A stretch of 46,701 nucleotides of DNA from JAZNQN01 sp045590195 (GCA_045590195.1 JAZNQN010000057.1:1-46701), one strand, 5' to 3'; shown: positions 1 to 8,509, numbered from the stretch's first letter. Notes: generated from the sequence alone by a model not told the origin. Numbers and translations are program-made.

Positions 1-40
1 TGCATCCTAAAATTGAAATTTTTGAATGAAGTTCAAGGCG

Positions 41-77
41 AAAAATGCACATAATCCTGTCGGATATGTGCATTTTT
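41..77. terminator. Bidirectional hairpin terminator
   Basis: A perfect 13-bp inverted repeat (41-53 with 65-77) has an 11-nt loop. Its arms end in A5 and T5, so a U-tract follows the hairpin in either direction. It lies about 80 bp past the stop codon of the mreB-like gene and could end that operon, as well as any plus-strand transcript entering from the left. The remaining bases up to 157 show no other feature. Confidence 0.7.
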
Positions 78-157
78 CAACGCAGAAATTCGTCAAAAAG
101 ACAATTTTCAGGACAATACTTCCTTATCTGGTTGTGGCCAATGAGCTTGCCGCTTTT

Positions 158-1147
158 TTACAGCGCTTTATTATAAATTATATCTTCCTCTTCAATAAAT
201 TTTCCTATTCCTTTTATAGTGCAATCAGCACTATTTTCGGCCACGATGCAACGGATTCCCGTATATTTTTCCAAAAGCTTATCAATTCCTTCAAGATTTG
301 CCGAGCCACCGCAAATCACTATTTCACTTTCGCTTATATCGCATATAAGCTGAGGCGGCGTATTTTCAAGAAGAGAAACTATTGCAAACACTATTTCCAT
401 AGCAACCGATGTAATTTGCGGCATAATTTCTTCAGATGTTATTTCAAACGTTTTCGGAAGCCCCGTTAAAAGGCATCGCCCTCTGGCAGAAACGCTTTTT
501 TCTTCGCCATTTAACGTAGCAATGCTAGTTTTAATTTCCTTAGAAACTCTTTCGCCTATTATAATGCGTTTTTCTTTCTTAACATAGTCAGAAATTGCCC
601 TGTCAAAAGAAGAACCACCTGTTTTAATACTGCTATTTAAAACTATTCCTCCCGTTGATATAACCGCTACATCGCACCTTTCGGCACCTATATCAACTAT
701 CAGACTGCCCCTTGGAACAGAAATATCTATTCCTGCTCCCATTGCCGAAGCAACGGGTACATCGGTAAGTTCAACATTTTTTATGCCTGCACTTATAGCA
801 GCATCTATTACTGCCCTTTCGGAAACCTGGCTTATTTCCCCGGGAACAGAAATTATTGCAGAGGGTTTAAAAAGCCTGTTTCCACAGGCTTTTTTCACAA
901 AGTATTTTAATATTTTTTCTGTAGTATGAAAATCTGAAATCACGCCGTGTTTTACAGGGCGGATTGCATAAACGTTCTTTGGTGTTCTGCCAACCATTTC
1001 CTCGGCATCGCAGCCAACACACAAAATTTTTTTACTTTCACATTCAACAGCGGCAACGGTAGGCTCAGAAAGCACTATCCCCTGCCCCTTTAAATAAATT
1101 CTGGTAAATGAACTACCCAAATCTATTCCTATGGTTTCTCCGAACAA
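158..1147 (-). CDS. mreB: MreB-like actin-family cell-shape protein
   Basis: This 329-residue protein belongs to the MreB/Mbl family of bacterial actins, which polymerise on ATP under the membrane and guide cell-wall synthesis. The phosphate-1 loop GIDLGSS sits at residues 7-13. The later IVDIGAERCDVAV and IVICGGSANLEG stretches match the phosphate-2 and adenosine regions, and the length is normal for MreB. The start is a TTG: an upstream ATG is followed at once by a stop, and AGAGGA lies 8 nt before the TTG. The gene follows the DUF2344 gene by 18 bp and ends the operon driven from about 3650. No mreC or mreD follows; downstream there is only a terminator. It could be an Mbl- or MreBH-type paralogue; the family call is firm, the subtype is not. 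Confidence 0.88.
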   Translation of the reverse strand: MFGETIGIDLGSSFTRIYLKGQGIVLSEPTVAAVECESKKILCVGCDAEEMVGRTPKNVYAIRPVKHGVISDFHTTEKILKYFVKKACGNRLFKPSAIISVPGEISQVSERAVIDAAISAGIKNVELTDVPVASAMGAGIDISVPRGSLIVDIGAERCDVAVISTGGIVLNSSIKTGGSSFDRAISDYVKKEKRIIIGERVSKEIKTSIATLNGEEKSVSARGRCLLTGLPKTFEITSEEIMPQITSVAMEIVFAIVSLLENTPPQLICDISESEIVICGGSANLEGIDKLLEKYTGIRCIVAENSADCTIKGIGKFIEEEDIIYNKAL

Positions 1148-1165
1148 TTACATCTTCCTCTCGCC

Positions 1166-1786
1166 TTATAAAATGTTTTGCTCTGCATCTTTAAAACAAA
1201 TTCGGCGATAACTGCAAAAACCAATTTCGGGCGAAACATATTTTTTTATGGCTTCGGTTAAAAGCATTGGTTTTAAATTTCCGTTATTACCGGTTTTTAA
1301 AGTGGCTTTGTAAACCTTATTATTTCCACCAATGCTAAAAATATCCTCTTTTATATTAACTTCTTTAATTCCTTTTTTAGTTTTCTTTGGCATTAAAATT
1401 TCGGACATACTCATAAAAGCTTCCGCATCAAAATCGCCTTCGGTTATAATTTCGTAATCCGCATAGGCAATTTTTGAAAAATCAGCCTCTCCATCTGAAA
1501 CTTTTAAAGCTCTTATGCTTTTGGGAAGTGCATCGTTTAAGTTTTTAAGCATTTCTTCTTTATCTACTTCATTTAAAAGCTCAACCGAAAACATTTCGCA
1601 ACCGCTTGAAATTCCAACCCCAAGTGGCGATGCAAAGGAAAGGCAAACGTGGGGATTAAAACCTTCGGAATATTTTACGGGCAATCCTGCGCGGCGAAGA
1701 CTTCGGCCAATTGTTCTTAAAAAATCGAGATGAGAAATATAAATGCCCTCGTTTTCTTTTGAATATACAACTGTATATTTACTCAA
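1166..1786 (-). CDS. TIGR03936/DUF2344 radical-SAM-associated protein
   Basis: This 206-residue protein belongs to the DUF2344 family, which almost always accompanies, or is fused to, a B12-binding radical SAM protein of TIGR03960 type. Its biochemical role is unknown. The N-terminal signature YISHLDFLRTIGRSLRRAGLP, followed by KYSEGFNPHVCLSFASPLGVG, is diagnostic. I chose a TTG start because the family begins just before this motif and because GGTGAT, the 3' part of the extended Shine-Dalgarno consensus, lies 4 nt upstream. A GTG three codons earlier (1795) is the alternative. With the TTG start the gene overlaps the 3' end of the radical SAM gene by 8 nt, so translational coupling is likely. 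Confidence 0.85.
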   Translation of the reverse strand: MSKYTVVYSKENEGIYISHLDFLRTIGRSLRRAGLPVKYSEGFNPHVCLSFASPLGVGISSGCEMFSVELLNEVDKEEMLKNLNDALPKSIRALKVSDGEADFSKIAYADYEIITEGDFDAEAFMSMSEILMPKKTKKGIKEVNIKEDIFSIGGNNKVYKATLKTGNNGNLKPMLLTEAIKKYVSPEIGFCSYRRICFKDAEQNIL

Positions 1787-3596
1787 CGCAATCACCCGCT
1801 TTCCATATAGCCGCTCCGCAGCCTGCACAGCCTTCGCGGCAGTTTTTTGTAAGCTCGCCGCGTTTTGCTTTTTCATTTTCACGTTTCAAATGCTCTTTTG
1901 TAACGCCAATATCAACCATATCCCAGGGCAATATTTCATCGTAATCACGTGCTCTTGTAAACTGCTCAAGTGTAAGGCCGCAATCAGAGAAAGCCTCCTG
2001 CCATTTTTCAAAATCAAAGCACTCGCTCCAGCCATCGAGGAAACAGCCTTTATCAACTGCCGCCTCAAGTACTGCCGCAAGCCTTCTGTCGCCCCTTGCA
2101 AATGCGCCTTCAAGAACGCTTAGTTTTGATTCGTGGTAATTTATATTTATTTTCTTGCTTCTGCTTTCAACCAGAATCTTTTGTTTTTCACGAAGAGATT
2201 CAAGGCTATCCTGTGCCGCCCACTGAAATGGAGTAAACGGCTTTGGCACGAAAGAGGAAACACTGGCTGTTAAATTAACGCCTTTTCCCTTTTCTCTCGG
2301 CTTTGAAAAATAAACATCAAGTATTTTGCGGCAAAGCTCGCCAATACCCCTTATATCTTCTTCCTCTTCAAACGGAAGGCCAATCATAAAGTAAAGCTTA
2401 ATACTCTTGTAGCCGCCATCAAAAGCGATATCAGCACTTTTTAAAATATCTTCTTCGTTTATGCCTTTGTTTATAACATCACGCATTCGCTGACTTCCTG
2501 CCTCAGGGGCAAAAGTTAAGCCACTTTTTCTTACCTTCTGAACCTTCTGCATAAGTCCAATTGAAAAATTATCAATTCGAAGTGACGGAAGCGAAAGGTT
2601 TATATTGTTTTTTTCAGTAAGCTCCAAAAGTTTATCTGTAAATTCGGGAAGGCTCTTATAATCGCTTGTACTGAGCGACGAAAGGGAAATTTCGTCGTAC
2701 CCCGAATTTTTAATAAGGCTTTCGGCAATTTTTAAAAGCTTTTCGGGGCTACGCTCTCTTACAGGCCTGTAAATACTGCCTGCCTGACAAAAGCGGCAAC
2801 CACGTATACAGCCGCGGAAAAGCTCAATTGAAATTCTGTCGTGCACAATATCCATAAAAGGAACAATCATTTTTTCGGGGAAATATGTGCTGTCTAAATC
2901 TTTTATAATTCTTTTTTTAATTTTTTCAGGAACGCCTTCACGGTTTGGTTTAATGCTTTTTATTTTTTCGCCTTCATACTCTACATCGTAATAGGCAGGA
3001 ACATAAACACCCTCGATTTTACTGATTTCATAAATTGTTTCCGCTCTGGACATACCTTTTTCTTTACACGCTTTATAAACATCGAGGTATTCCATAGTTT
3101 GCTCTTCCCCTTCGCCAAGGAGGAAAAAGTCGATAAAATCAGCAATCGGTTCTCCGTTATAAGCACAAGGTCCTCCTGCGCAAACAAGAGGATGGCTCTC
3201 ATCCCTATCGCAGCTGCGGCGGGGGATTTGCGCCAAATCAAGGGTTTTCAAAATAGATGTGTAACACATTTCATACTGAAGGGTAATACCAAGTATATCG
3301 AAATCTTTTACGCTGTCGCCAGTTTCAACCGTAAAAAGCGGAATATTTTCTTTTTCCATTTCGCGGCACATATCAACCCAGGGCGTGAAAACCCTTTCGC
3401 AATATGTATCTTCTCTCTCATTCATAAGATGATAAAGTATACGAAGGCCCAAATGACTCATACCCACCTCGTAAACATCAGGAAAGCAAAAGGCGTATCT
3501 TATCTGAACGTCTTTGGGATTTTTTACAACACTTCCATATTCGCCGCCAACATATCTAACGGGTTTTTCAACCCTTTCAAGTATCTTTTTAAGCAT
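1779..3596 (-). CDS. TIGR03960 family B12-binding radical SAM protein
   Basis: This 605-residue protein matches the TIGR03960 family. The N-terminal part (about 20-170) is the cobalamin-binding-like region with CFPDVYEVGMSHLG and the stretch CAGGPCAYNGEPIADFIDFFLLGEGEE. The radical SAM core follows, with the cluster motif CIRGCRFC (Cys263, Cys267, Cys270) that binds a 4Fe-4S cluster and S-adenosylmethionine. The C-terminus has a Cys-rich tail (CREGCAGCG). The family's substrate is not established. The start follows AAAGGAGATAAAA. It is the first gene of an operon with the DUF2344 partner and the MreB-like protein. In many Clostridia this pair precedes RNase G and ribosomal protein L21; here it precedes an actin homologue instead. 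Confidence 0.9.
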   Translation of the reverse strand: MLKKILERVEKPVRYVGGEYGSVVKNPKDVQIRYAFCFPDVYEVGMSHLGLRILYHLMNEREDTYCERVFTPWVDMCREMEKENIPLFTVETGDSVKDFDILGITLQYEMCYTSILKTLDLAQIPRRSCDRDESHPLVCAGGPCAYNGEPIADFIDFFLLGEGEEQTMEYLDVYKACKEKGMSRAETIYEISKIEGVYVPAYYDVEYEGEKIKSIKPNREGVPEKIKKRIIKDLDSTYFPEKMIVPFMDIVHDRISIELFRGCIRGCRFCQAGSIYRPVRERSPEKLLKIAESLIKNSGYDEISLSSLSTSDYKSLPEFTDKLLELTEKNNINLSLPSLRIDNFSIGLMQKVQKVRKSGLTFAPEAGSQRMRDVINKGINEEDILKSADIAFDGGYKSIKLYFMIGLPFEEEEDIRGIGELCRKILDVYFSKPREKGKGVNLTASVSSFVPKPFTPFQWAAQDSLESLREKQKILVESRSKKININYHESKLSVLEGAFARGDRRLAAVLEAAVDKGCFLDGWSECFDFEKWQEAFSDCGLTLEQFTRARDYDEILPWDMVDIGVTKEHLKRENEKAKRGELTKNCREGCAGCGAAIWKAGDCVE

Positions 3597-3627
3597 TTTT
3601 ATCTCCTTTAAAAAGTTATCTTATGTA

Positions 3628-3656
3628 ATTTTAACATAAAAACTTTTCTTTTGCAA
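3628..3656 (-). promoter_or_regulatory. Sigma-A promoter of the radical SAM-mreB operon
   Basis: TTGCAA (3651-3656) and TAAAAT (3628-3633) are separated by 17 bp. They lie about 30 bp upstream of the start codon and just beyond the terminator of the ATPase gene, so this operon is transcribed independently. Confidence 0.65.
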
Positions 3657-3687
3657 CAAAAAAGAGAGGCGAAAACACCTCTCTTAT
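3655..3687 (-). terminator. Terminator of the P2A ATPase gene
   Basis: On the minus strand a 10-bp stem (3662-3671 with 3676-3685, including one G-U pair) with a 4-nt loop is followed by a U-rich run. It begins about 7 bp after the ATPase stop codon. Confidence 0.8.
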
Positions 3688-3691
3688 AATA

Positions 3692-6286
3692 TTATTTTTT
3701 GAAAAGCTTTGATATTTCCATTACAAAAAGTGGAACGAAAATCAAAACTAAACCAAGAAGATAAAGCTTTATGGGCAAAAGCACAAGCCCGAATGCAAAC
3801 CTTACAGGAGTAAACAAAACAACGGCTACCAAAAGGGTAGAAATAAGCGCTGCGCCGTTTAAAGTTTTATTTGTAAAGGGACCGATTTTGAAAAGAGAAT
3901 GCTCACTTCGCATATTAAAGCTTTGCACAACCTGACAAAGAGCCAAAACCATAAATGCAAGTGTTTGGCCGCTTTCAAGCGAGCCGCCAACATTTTCGCC
4001 AACCCTAAAGCCTACCAGTGTAAGAGCGGCAAACATAAGGCCCTGAAGGAATACTCTGATTCCAAGGCCGCCTGCAAAAATACCTTCGTTTTTCGGCTTT
4101 GGTTTTTTATCCATAATATCTTTTTCAACCGCTTCCATACCAAGAGCAATTGCAGGAAGTGAATCGGTTACAAGGTTAATCCACAAAAGCTGCATTGACA
4201 AAAGGGGCGTTTTATGCCACAGTAGCATTGCTACAAAAACAGTTATAACCTCGCCTATATTTGTTCCAAGGAGGAAGCCTACAACCTTTTTGATGTTTGC
4301 ATAAATTCCTCTGCCTTCTCTTACAGCTTCAACTATTGTTGCAAAGTTATCGTCGGTTAAAGTCATATCAGCAGCACCTTTTGCAACATCTGTTCCTGTA
4401 ATTCCCATAGCGCAGCCTATATCGGCCGCTTTAAGGGCAGGAGCATCGTTTACGCCGTCGCCCGTCATAGAAACTACCTGGCCCTTTCTCTGCCAAGCCT
4501 TAACTATTCTTATTTTATTCTCAGGGGAAACCCTTGCGTAAACTGAAATTTTTTCAACCTGCTCATCAAGCTCGCGATCGCTCATTTTATCAAGCTGACT
4601 GCCGGTTATTGCCATATCGCCTTCAAGATAAATGCCAAGTTCTTTTGCAATTGCAGTAGCAGTAACAACGTGGTCGCCAGTAATCATAACAGGTTTAATT
4701 CCTGCCTTGCGGCAAACAGCAACTGCCTCTTTAGCCTCCGGGCGGGGAGGATCTATCATACCGACAAGGCCCATAAATGTAAGATCTACTTCAACCTTTT
4801 CGCTTACAAGTTCTTCAGGAACAGTATCAACCTCTTTGTATGCAACCGCCAGAACACGAAGGGCATTTTTGCTCATTTCTTCGTTTATTTTTGCCGCCTC
4901 GTCAAGGTTACCCGAGGTGCATCGCTCTGCCATAACATCGAACGCACCTTTTACAATTACAATTGTTTTTCCGCCTATGCTGTTTACGGTTGTCATAAGC
5001 TTTCTGTCAGAATCAAAGGGAATCTCCGCAAGGCGTGGATATTTTTCTGAAAGCTCATCTTTTGGCATACCATTTTTATGCGCCGCTAACACAATAGCAG
5101 TTTCGGTAGGATCGCCAATGTGTTTTTCTTCGCCATTTTCAAATGTAACAGCACCATCGCAGCAAAGAGCGCCGTACATTAAAAGATGTTTAACACTTTC
5201 GCTGCAGTTATCAATATTTTCAAGCTCTCCACCATCACAGTAAGCTTTTAAAAGAGTCATACGGTTTTGAGTTAGTGTACCTGTTTTATCGGAGCAGATA
5301 ACCGAAGCCCCACCAAGGGTTTCAACAGCGGGCAGGCGGCGGATTAAAGCATTTCTTTTAACCATTCGCTGAACCCCTATTGAAAGCACTATTGTAACTA
5401 TTGCAGGCAATCCTTCGGGAATTGCCGAAACGGCGAGAGATACTGCCGTCATAAATATTTCCATTACAGGTATTCCGTTTGTAACGCCTACAACAAATAT
5501 AACTGCGCACGCCAAAAGCGCAATAAATCCTAAATATTTACCAAGCTGAGAAAGCTTTTGCTGAAGGGGTGTTTGCCCTTCTTCTTCCCCTTCCAGAAGA
5601 TTAGCAATTTTTCCCATTTCAGTATCCATTCCTGTTGCACATACAACTGCCGTTGCAGTTCCGTAAGTAACGCTGCAGCCGGAAAAAACCATATTACTTC
5701 TGTCGCCAAGGGGTGCATTTTCGGCTATTTCTGCATCAGCATCTTTTTCGGCAGGAACACTTTCGCCTGTTAAAGCCGATTCTTCACTTTTTAAACTTGC
5801 CGACTGCAAAAGCCTTGCATCAGCGGGAATAAAGTCGCCCGCTTCAAGTTTAATAATGTCACCGGGTACCAAAAGGGCGGCATCAATAACTTTTTCTACA
5901 CCATCACGGATAACCCTTGCATGAGGAGCCGACAAGCTTTTAAGGGCATCAAGCGCCTTTTCTGCCTTGCTCTCCTGCATAACGCCCATTACGGCATTTA
6001 ATATAACAATAAGCAAAATCAGAAGCGGCTCGAAAAATTCTTTCGGGTTTTGCTCTACACAGGCAACAACAAACGAAACTGCCGCCGCAAGGAGCAAAAT
6101 TAAAATCATAACATCTTTAAACTGCTCTATAAAGCGCTGAAAATTTGTTTTCTTTTTCTTCTCCTTAAGCTTATTTTCTCCATACTTTGAAAGAAGCTCA
6201 TTAGCTTTTTGAGCTGTAAGCCCACCTGACATATTGCTTTCAAGCTCTTTTAAAACATCTTCTTTCGGGCTACTGTAAAATAGCAT
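3692..6286 (-). CDS. P2A-type cation ATPase (Ca2+/Mn2+ efflux)
   Basis: This 864-residue P-type ATPase resembles SERCA/PMR1-type calcium pumps and moves divalent cations out of the cytoplasm at the expense of ATP. It has the N-terminal cation-ATPase domain, the actuator motif TGES (173-176), PEGLP in M4 (290-294), the phosphorylation motif DKTGTLT with Asp333, the hinge GDGVND (609-614), and M5/M6 ligands Asn676, Glu679, Asn704 and Asp708. The SERCA site I and site II positions I could check are therefore occupied, which fits a Ca2+-type pump. However, the gene sits behind a yybP-ykoY riboswitch, which senses Mn2+. Related ATPases under that riboswitch in lactococci and streptococci are linked to Mn2+/Ca2+ efflux. 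Mn2+ export is therefore my preferred physiological role, and the specificity is inferred. The start follows AAAGGAGG. Confidence 0.92.
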   Translation of the reverse strand: MLFYSSPKEDVLKELESNMSGGLTAQKANELLSKYGENKLKEKKKKTNFQRFIEQFKDVMILILLLAAAVSFVVACVEQNPKEFFEPLLILLIVILNAVMGVMQESKAEKALDALKSLSAPHARVIRDGVEKVIDAALLVPGDIIKLEAGDFIPADARLLQSASLKSEESALTGESVPAEKDADAEIAENAPLGDRSNMVFSGCSVTYGTATAVVCATGMDTEMGKIANLLEGEEEGQTPLQQKLSQLGKYLGFIALLACAVIFVVGVTNGIPVMEIFMTAVSLAVSAIPEGLPAIVTIVLSIGVQRMVKRNALIRRLPAVETLGGASVICSDKTGTLTQNRMTLLKAYCDGGELENIDNCSESVKHLLMYGALCCDGAVTFENGEEKHIGDPTETAIVLAAHKNGMPKDELSEKYPRLAEIPFDSDRKLMTTVNSIGGKTIVIVKGAFDVMAERCTSGNLDEAAKINEEMSKNALRVLAVAYKEVDTVPEELVSEKVEVDLTFMGLVGMIDPPRPEAKEAVAVCRKAGIKPVMITGDHVVTATAIAKELGIYLEGDMAITGSQLDKMSDRELDEQVEKISVYARVSPENKIRIVKAWQRKGQVVSMTGDGVNDAPALKAADIGCAMGITGTDVAKGAADMTLTDDNFATIVEAVREGRGIYANIKKVVGFLLGTNIGEVITVFVAMLLWHKTPLLSMQLLWINLVTDSLPAIALGMEAVEKDIMDKKPKPKNEGIFAGGLGIRVFLQGLMFAALTLVGFRVGENVGGSLESGQTLAFMVLALCQVVQSFNMRSEHSLFKIGPFTNKTLNGAALISTLLVAVVLFTPVRFAFGLVLLPIKLYLLGLVLIFVPLFVMEISKLFKK

Positions 6287-6300
6287 TAAAAAACCTCCTT

Positions 6301-6345
6301 TAAAATATAAAACTCAAGTATACCCTTAAGTTATACTTGAGTTTA
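6301..6345 (-). terminator. Expression-platform hairpin of the Mn riboswitch
   Basis: Arms 6311-6322 and 6332-6343 form a 12-bp stem on the minus strand, followed by an AU-rich, U-dominated run just before the AAAGGAGG of the ATPase gene. The same AAACTCA arm could instead pair with TGAGTTT at the 3' edge of the preceding hairpin (6361-6385), giving a terminator/antiterminator pair. The regulatory direction is inferred from known yybP-ykoY switches, in which Mn2+ turns expression on. Confidence 0.55.
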
Positions 6346-6360
6346 GTCTTTAGATTTCAA

Positions 6361-6460
6361 ACTCATATATAACTTATATATGAGTCTGGCAATTTAAAGC
6401 AAGCCAGGCTTTTGCCATGATGTTGACTTGCTACGCACAAAGCGCTTGCTACTCCCTCAC
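6361..6460 (-). ncRNA. yybP-ykoY (Mn2+-sensing) riboswitch aptamer
   Basis: Read on the minus strand, the leader contains the conserved yybP-ykoY elements in order: GAGGGAGTAGC, then AGTCAACATCATGGC, then GCCTGGCTTGC, and finally TTGCCAGACTCAT. These match the two conserved loop regions and the 3' closing strand of this class. The transcript starts from a consensus promoter about 20-30 bp upstream and runs into a hairpin-rich expression platform ahead of the P-type ATPase gene. This class is known to bind Mn2+ and to control Mn exporters. The exact ends of the aptamer are approximate. Confidence 0.85.
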
Positions 6461-6481
6461 AGGAAATATTTACTTAAACTA

Positions 6482-6510
6482 ATTATAAATATTACTTTTA
6501 ATTTTGTCAA
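6482..6510 (-). promoter_or_regulatory. Sigma-A promoter of the riboswitch-ATPase transcript
   Basis: A perfect TTGACA (6505-6510) and a perfect TATAAT (6482-6487) are separated by 17 bp. Transcription would start just before the riboswitch aptamer. Confidence 0.85.
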
Positions 6511-6588
6511 GTACAAATTGTAATAAAACACTTTATTTTTTTACTTTAGTGTGTTACAATTAATATATAAATATTAAAGGAGATTATT

Positions 6589-7113
6589 ATGTCAGGATAC
6601 ATATTCGAAAAACCGGAAGATATTAAAACTATTATTTTGTTTATAATTGACAGCTACAATGCCCCTATTGACAACGGCATTGTTACCGATATTTTTATGA
6701 GCCACGAATTTGTTGACTTTTTTACAATGCAGCAGTATTTAGACCAGCTTATAGAAAGCGGCCTTTTAGCAGAATACGAGGATAATCACAGCCACAAATA
6801 CACAATTACCGATATTGGAAGAGAGGCAGTTTCGGGCTTTTGCCCATCAATTCCTATAACTGTTCGAAAGAAAATTTTAGAAAGTATAAAAAAATACAAG
6901 CTCTCCATTGAAAACGGAAAGCTTGTAACGGCTATTTACGTTAAACATAACGACCTTGAGCACATTGCCCACCTTACCATAAACGAAGGTGGCGCACCGC
7001 TTTTTGATTTGCAGATTAACTGCGGCAGCCAGGAGGCGGCAATGAAAACCTGTGTTAAATTTAAAGAAAACCCCGAAAAGGTTTATCAGAGTATTTTCGA
7101 AATTTTATCTTAG
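6589..7113 (+). CDS. DUF4364 family protein, winged-helix-like
   Basis: This 174-residue protein matches the DUF4364 family, common and single-copy in Clostridia and of unknown function. The first about 90 residues look like a winged helix: the segment with FFTMQQYLDQLIESGLLAEY, followed by the wing-like YTITDIGREAVS, resembles PadR- or MarR-type folds. A mixed alpha/beta C-terminal half follows. A transcriptional role is therefore plausible but unproven. The start follows AAAGGAG with normal spacing. It is divergent from the riboswitch-ATPase gene and converges on the carboxypeptidase gene, overlapping it by 9 nt at the 3' ends. Confidence 0.8.
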   Translation: MSGYIFEKPEDIKTIILFIIDSYNAPIDNGIVTDIFMSHEFVDFFTMQQYLDQLIESGLLAEYEDNHSHKYTITDIGREAVSGFCPSIPITVRKKILESIKKYKLSIENGKLVTAIYVKHNDLEHIAHLTINEGGAPLFDLQINCGSQEAAMKTCVKFKENPEKVYQSIFEILS

Positions 7114-8223
7114 CCACATAGAAATAATATCGAGATAAAGGCGGGCAAAGCCTTTTTTATCAACATTCTGGGCGGCAACAACTGAGCATTTTCCTAAAAT
7201 CTCATCGCCCATTTTAAATGTTACTTCGCCCACTTTATCTCCTTTTTTTATGGGCGCTGTTACGCTTTCAATAAGTTTTATTTCGCCTGCAACATCTTTT
7301 TTTCTGTTTTTGGGAACAAGTGTTTCAAAGGCTTTTTCAAGTTCTATTTTTACGCTTTCTTGCTCTCCCTTTAAAACTTTTACACCATTTTCAAGTTTCA
7401 CTTCGTCGGAAGGCTTTATAATGCAATAATTCGCAAAGCCGAAATCCAGCATCGATTTTGCGCTTTCAAAACGTTTTTCAGAGGTTTCGCTACCCATAAC
7501 AACTGCAATAAGCTGCATATTGTCACGCTTTGCCGCTGCACTTATACAAAACAGCGCATCGTCAGTTGAGCCTGTTTTAAGGCCGTTTGCCCCCTGGTAA
7601 AACCTTATAAGCTTATTTGTATTTGCAAGGGTAAACTGCCCATTTCTAAGGCTATCCATCCAGATAGATGTATATTTTAAAATATCGGGGTGCATTAAAA
7701 GCTGACGACTCATTAAAGCAATATCATTAGCGCTTGTTAAATGCCCCTCGGCATCAAGGCCGTTGGTATTTACAAAATGGGTATCATTCATACCGAGCTC
7801 CCTTGCGCGGTTATTCATTAAATCAACAAAGCCACTTTCGCTTCCTGCAATATGCTCGCCAATGGCAACGCAGGCGTCGTTTCCGCTGGCAACGGCAATT
7901 CCTTTTAAAAGGTCGGAAACGGTCATCTGTTCCCCTGCATCAAGAAAAATTGTTGAGCCACCCATACTTTTTGCCCTTTCGCTGGCAATTACAATATCGT
8001 TGTATTTTAAGTTTCCGCCATCAATAGCCTCCATAGTCAGCAGCATAGTCATAACCTTTGTAACCGATGCAGGCGGCAGTTTTTCGTGGCTGTTGTGCTC
8101 AAATAGGATTTTTCCTGTGCTTTGCTCCATTAAAATTGCGCTTTTACAGTCGATTTCAGGTGCGGCAAAGCAATTTGAAAACAAAAGCACTACTGCTACC
8201 AGAGAAGAAATTATTTTTTTCAT
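7105..8223 (-). CDS. dacF: D-alanyl-D-alanine carboxypeptidase (DacF/PBP5 type)
   Basis: This 372-residue secreted serine-type D,D-carboxypeptidase removes the terminal D-Ala from peptidoglycan stem peptides. A signal peptide covers residues 1 to about 20. The three penicillin-binding motifs are complete: SVTK (Ser53, Lys56), SGN (113-115) and KTG (216-218). A PBP5-like C-terminal beta domain spans about 265-350. A short C-terminal stretch (RLYLDIISMWLR) resembles the amphipathic membrane anchor of this family. The start follows GGGAGAGAG. The stop overlaps the convergent DUF4364 gene by 9 nt. DacF and DacB-like names are both used for such proteins, so the symbol is approximate. Confidence 0.88.
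   Translation of the reverse strand: MKKIISSLVAVVLLFSNCFAAPEIDCKSAILMEQSTGKILFEHNSHEKLPPASVTKVMTMLLTMEAIDGGNLKYNDIVIASERAKSMGGSTIFLDAGEQMTVSDLLKGIAVASGNDACVAIGEHIAGSESGFVDLMNNRARELGMNDTHFVNTNGLDAEGHLTSANDIALMSRQLLMHPDILKYTSIWMDSLRNGQFTLANTNKLIRFYQGANGLKTGSTDDALFCISAAAKRDNMQLIAVVMGSETSEKRFESAKSMLDFGFANYCIIKPSDEVKLENGVKVLKGEQESVKIELEKAFETLVPKNRKKDVAGEIKLIESVTAPIKKGDKVGEVTFKMGDEILGKCSVVAAQNVDKKGFARLYLDIISMWLR
7137..7158 (+). terminator. Terminator of the DUF4364 gene, inside dacF
   Basis: AAAGGC (7137-7142) and GCCTTT (7150-7155) form a 6-bp stem with a 7-nt loop; with the last stem bases the plus strand carries a run of six T. It lies about 25 bp past the DUF4364 stop and inside the 3' coding end of the opposing carboxypeptidase gene. 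Confidence 0.5.
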
Positions 8224-8271
8224 ACACTCTCTCCCATAATATTTTTTATAATTATATTATAAGTTGTTTAA

Positions 8272-8303
8272 AAAAATTCCGGAATATGTATTCCGGAATT
8301 TTT
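8272..8303. terminator. Terminator after copA
   Basis: A 14-bp inverted repeat (8272-8285 with 8290-8303) has a 4-nt loop and A/T-run flanks. It begins 2 bp past the copA stop on the minus strand. Confidence 0.85.
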
Positions 8304-8305
8304 AT

Positions 8306-8509
8306 TTATTCTATTACTTTGTATCCCTGGCCTTCAACTGCATTGACAAGAATACTTTTATCTATTTCTTTTGAAAGTGTAATTTCTGCTGTGCCGCTTA
8401 CATGGCTTACTATTGCTTCTGTAACGCCATCAATTGCCTCTAATGTACTTTTTACTCTGCCTTCGCAATGGGGGCACATCATACCTTCAATTTTAAGTGT
8501 AACTTTCAT
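8306..8509 (-). CDS. Possible internally initiated CopZ-like copper chaperone (in frame with copA)
   Basis: The last 67 codons of copA form a complete HMA domain with MMCPHC and the usual beta-alpha-beta-beta-alpha-beta length of CopZ. They begin with an ATG preceded by AAGGAGATAAAAGAA, that is, AGGAG with a 9-nt spacer, as good as the start sites of independent genes here. The Shine-Dalgarno bases encode Lys-Glu in a charged linker. If used, this site would yield a soluble copper chaperone from the copA mRNA. The sequence shows the site; its use is inference. Confidence 0.4.
   Translation of the reverse strand: MKVTLKIEGMMCPHCEGRVKSTLEAIDGVTEAIVSHVSGTAEITLSKEIDKSILVNAVEGQGYKVIE

Noticed and set aside
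4632..5243. 203-codon open frame on the plus strand
   Set aside because: It is antisense to the P-type ATPase, with composition mirroring it and no ribosome binding site. The same holds for other long shadow frames, such as 8067-8714 and 9294-9770.
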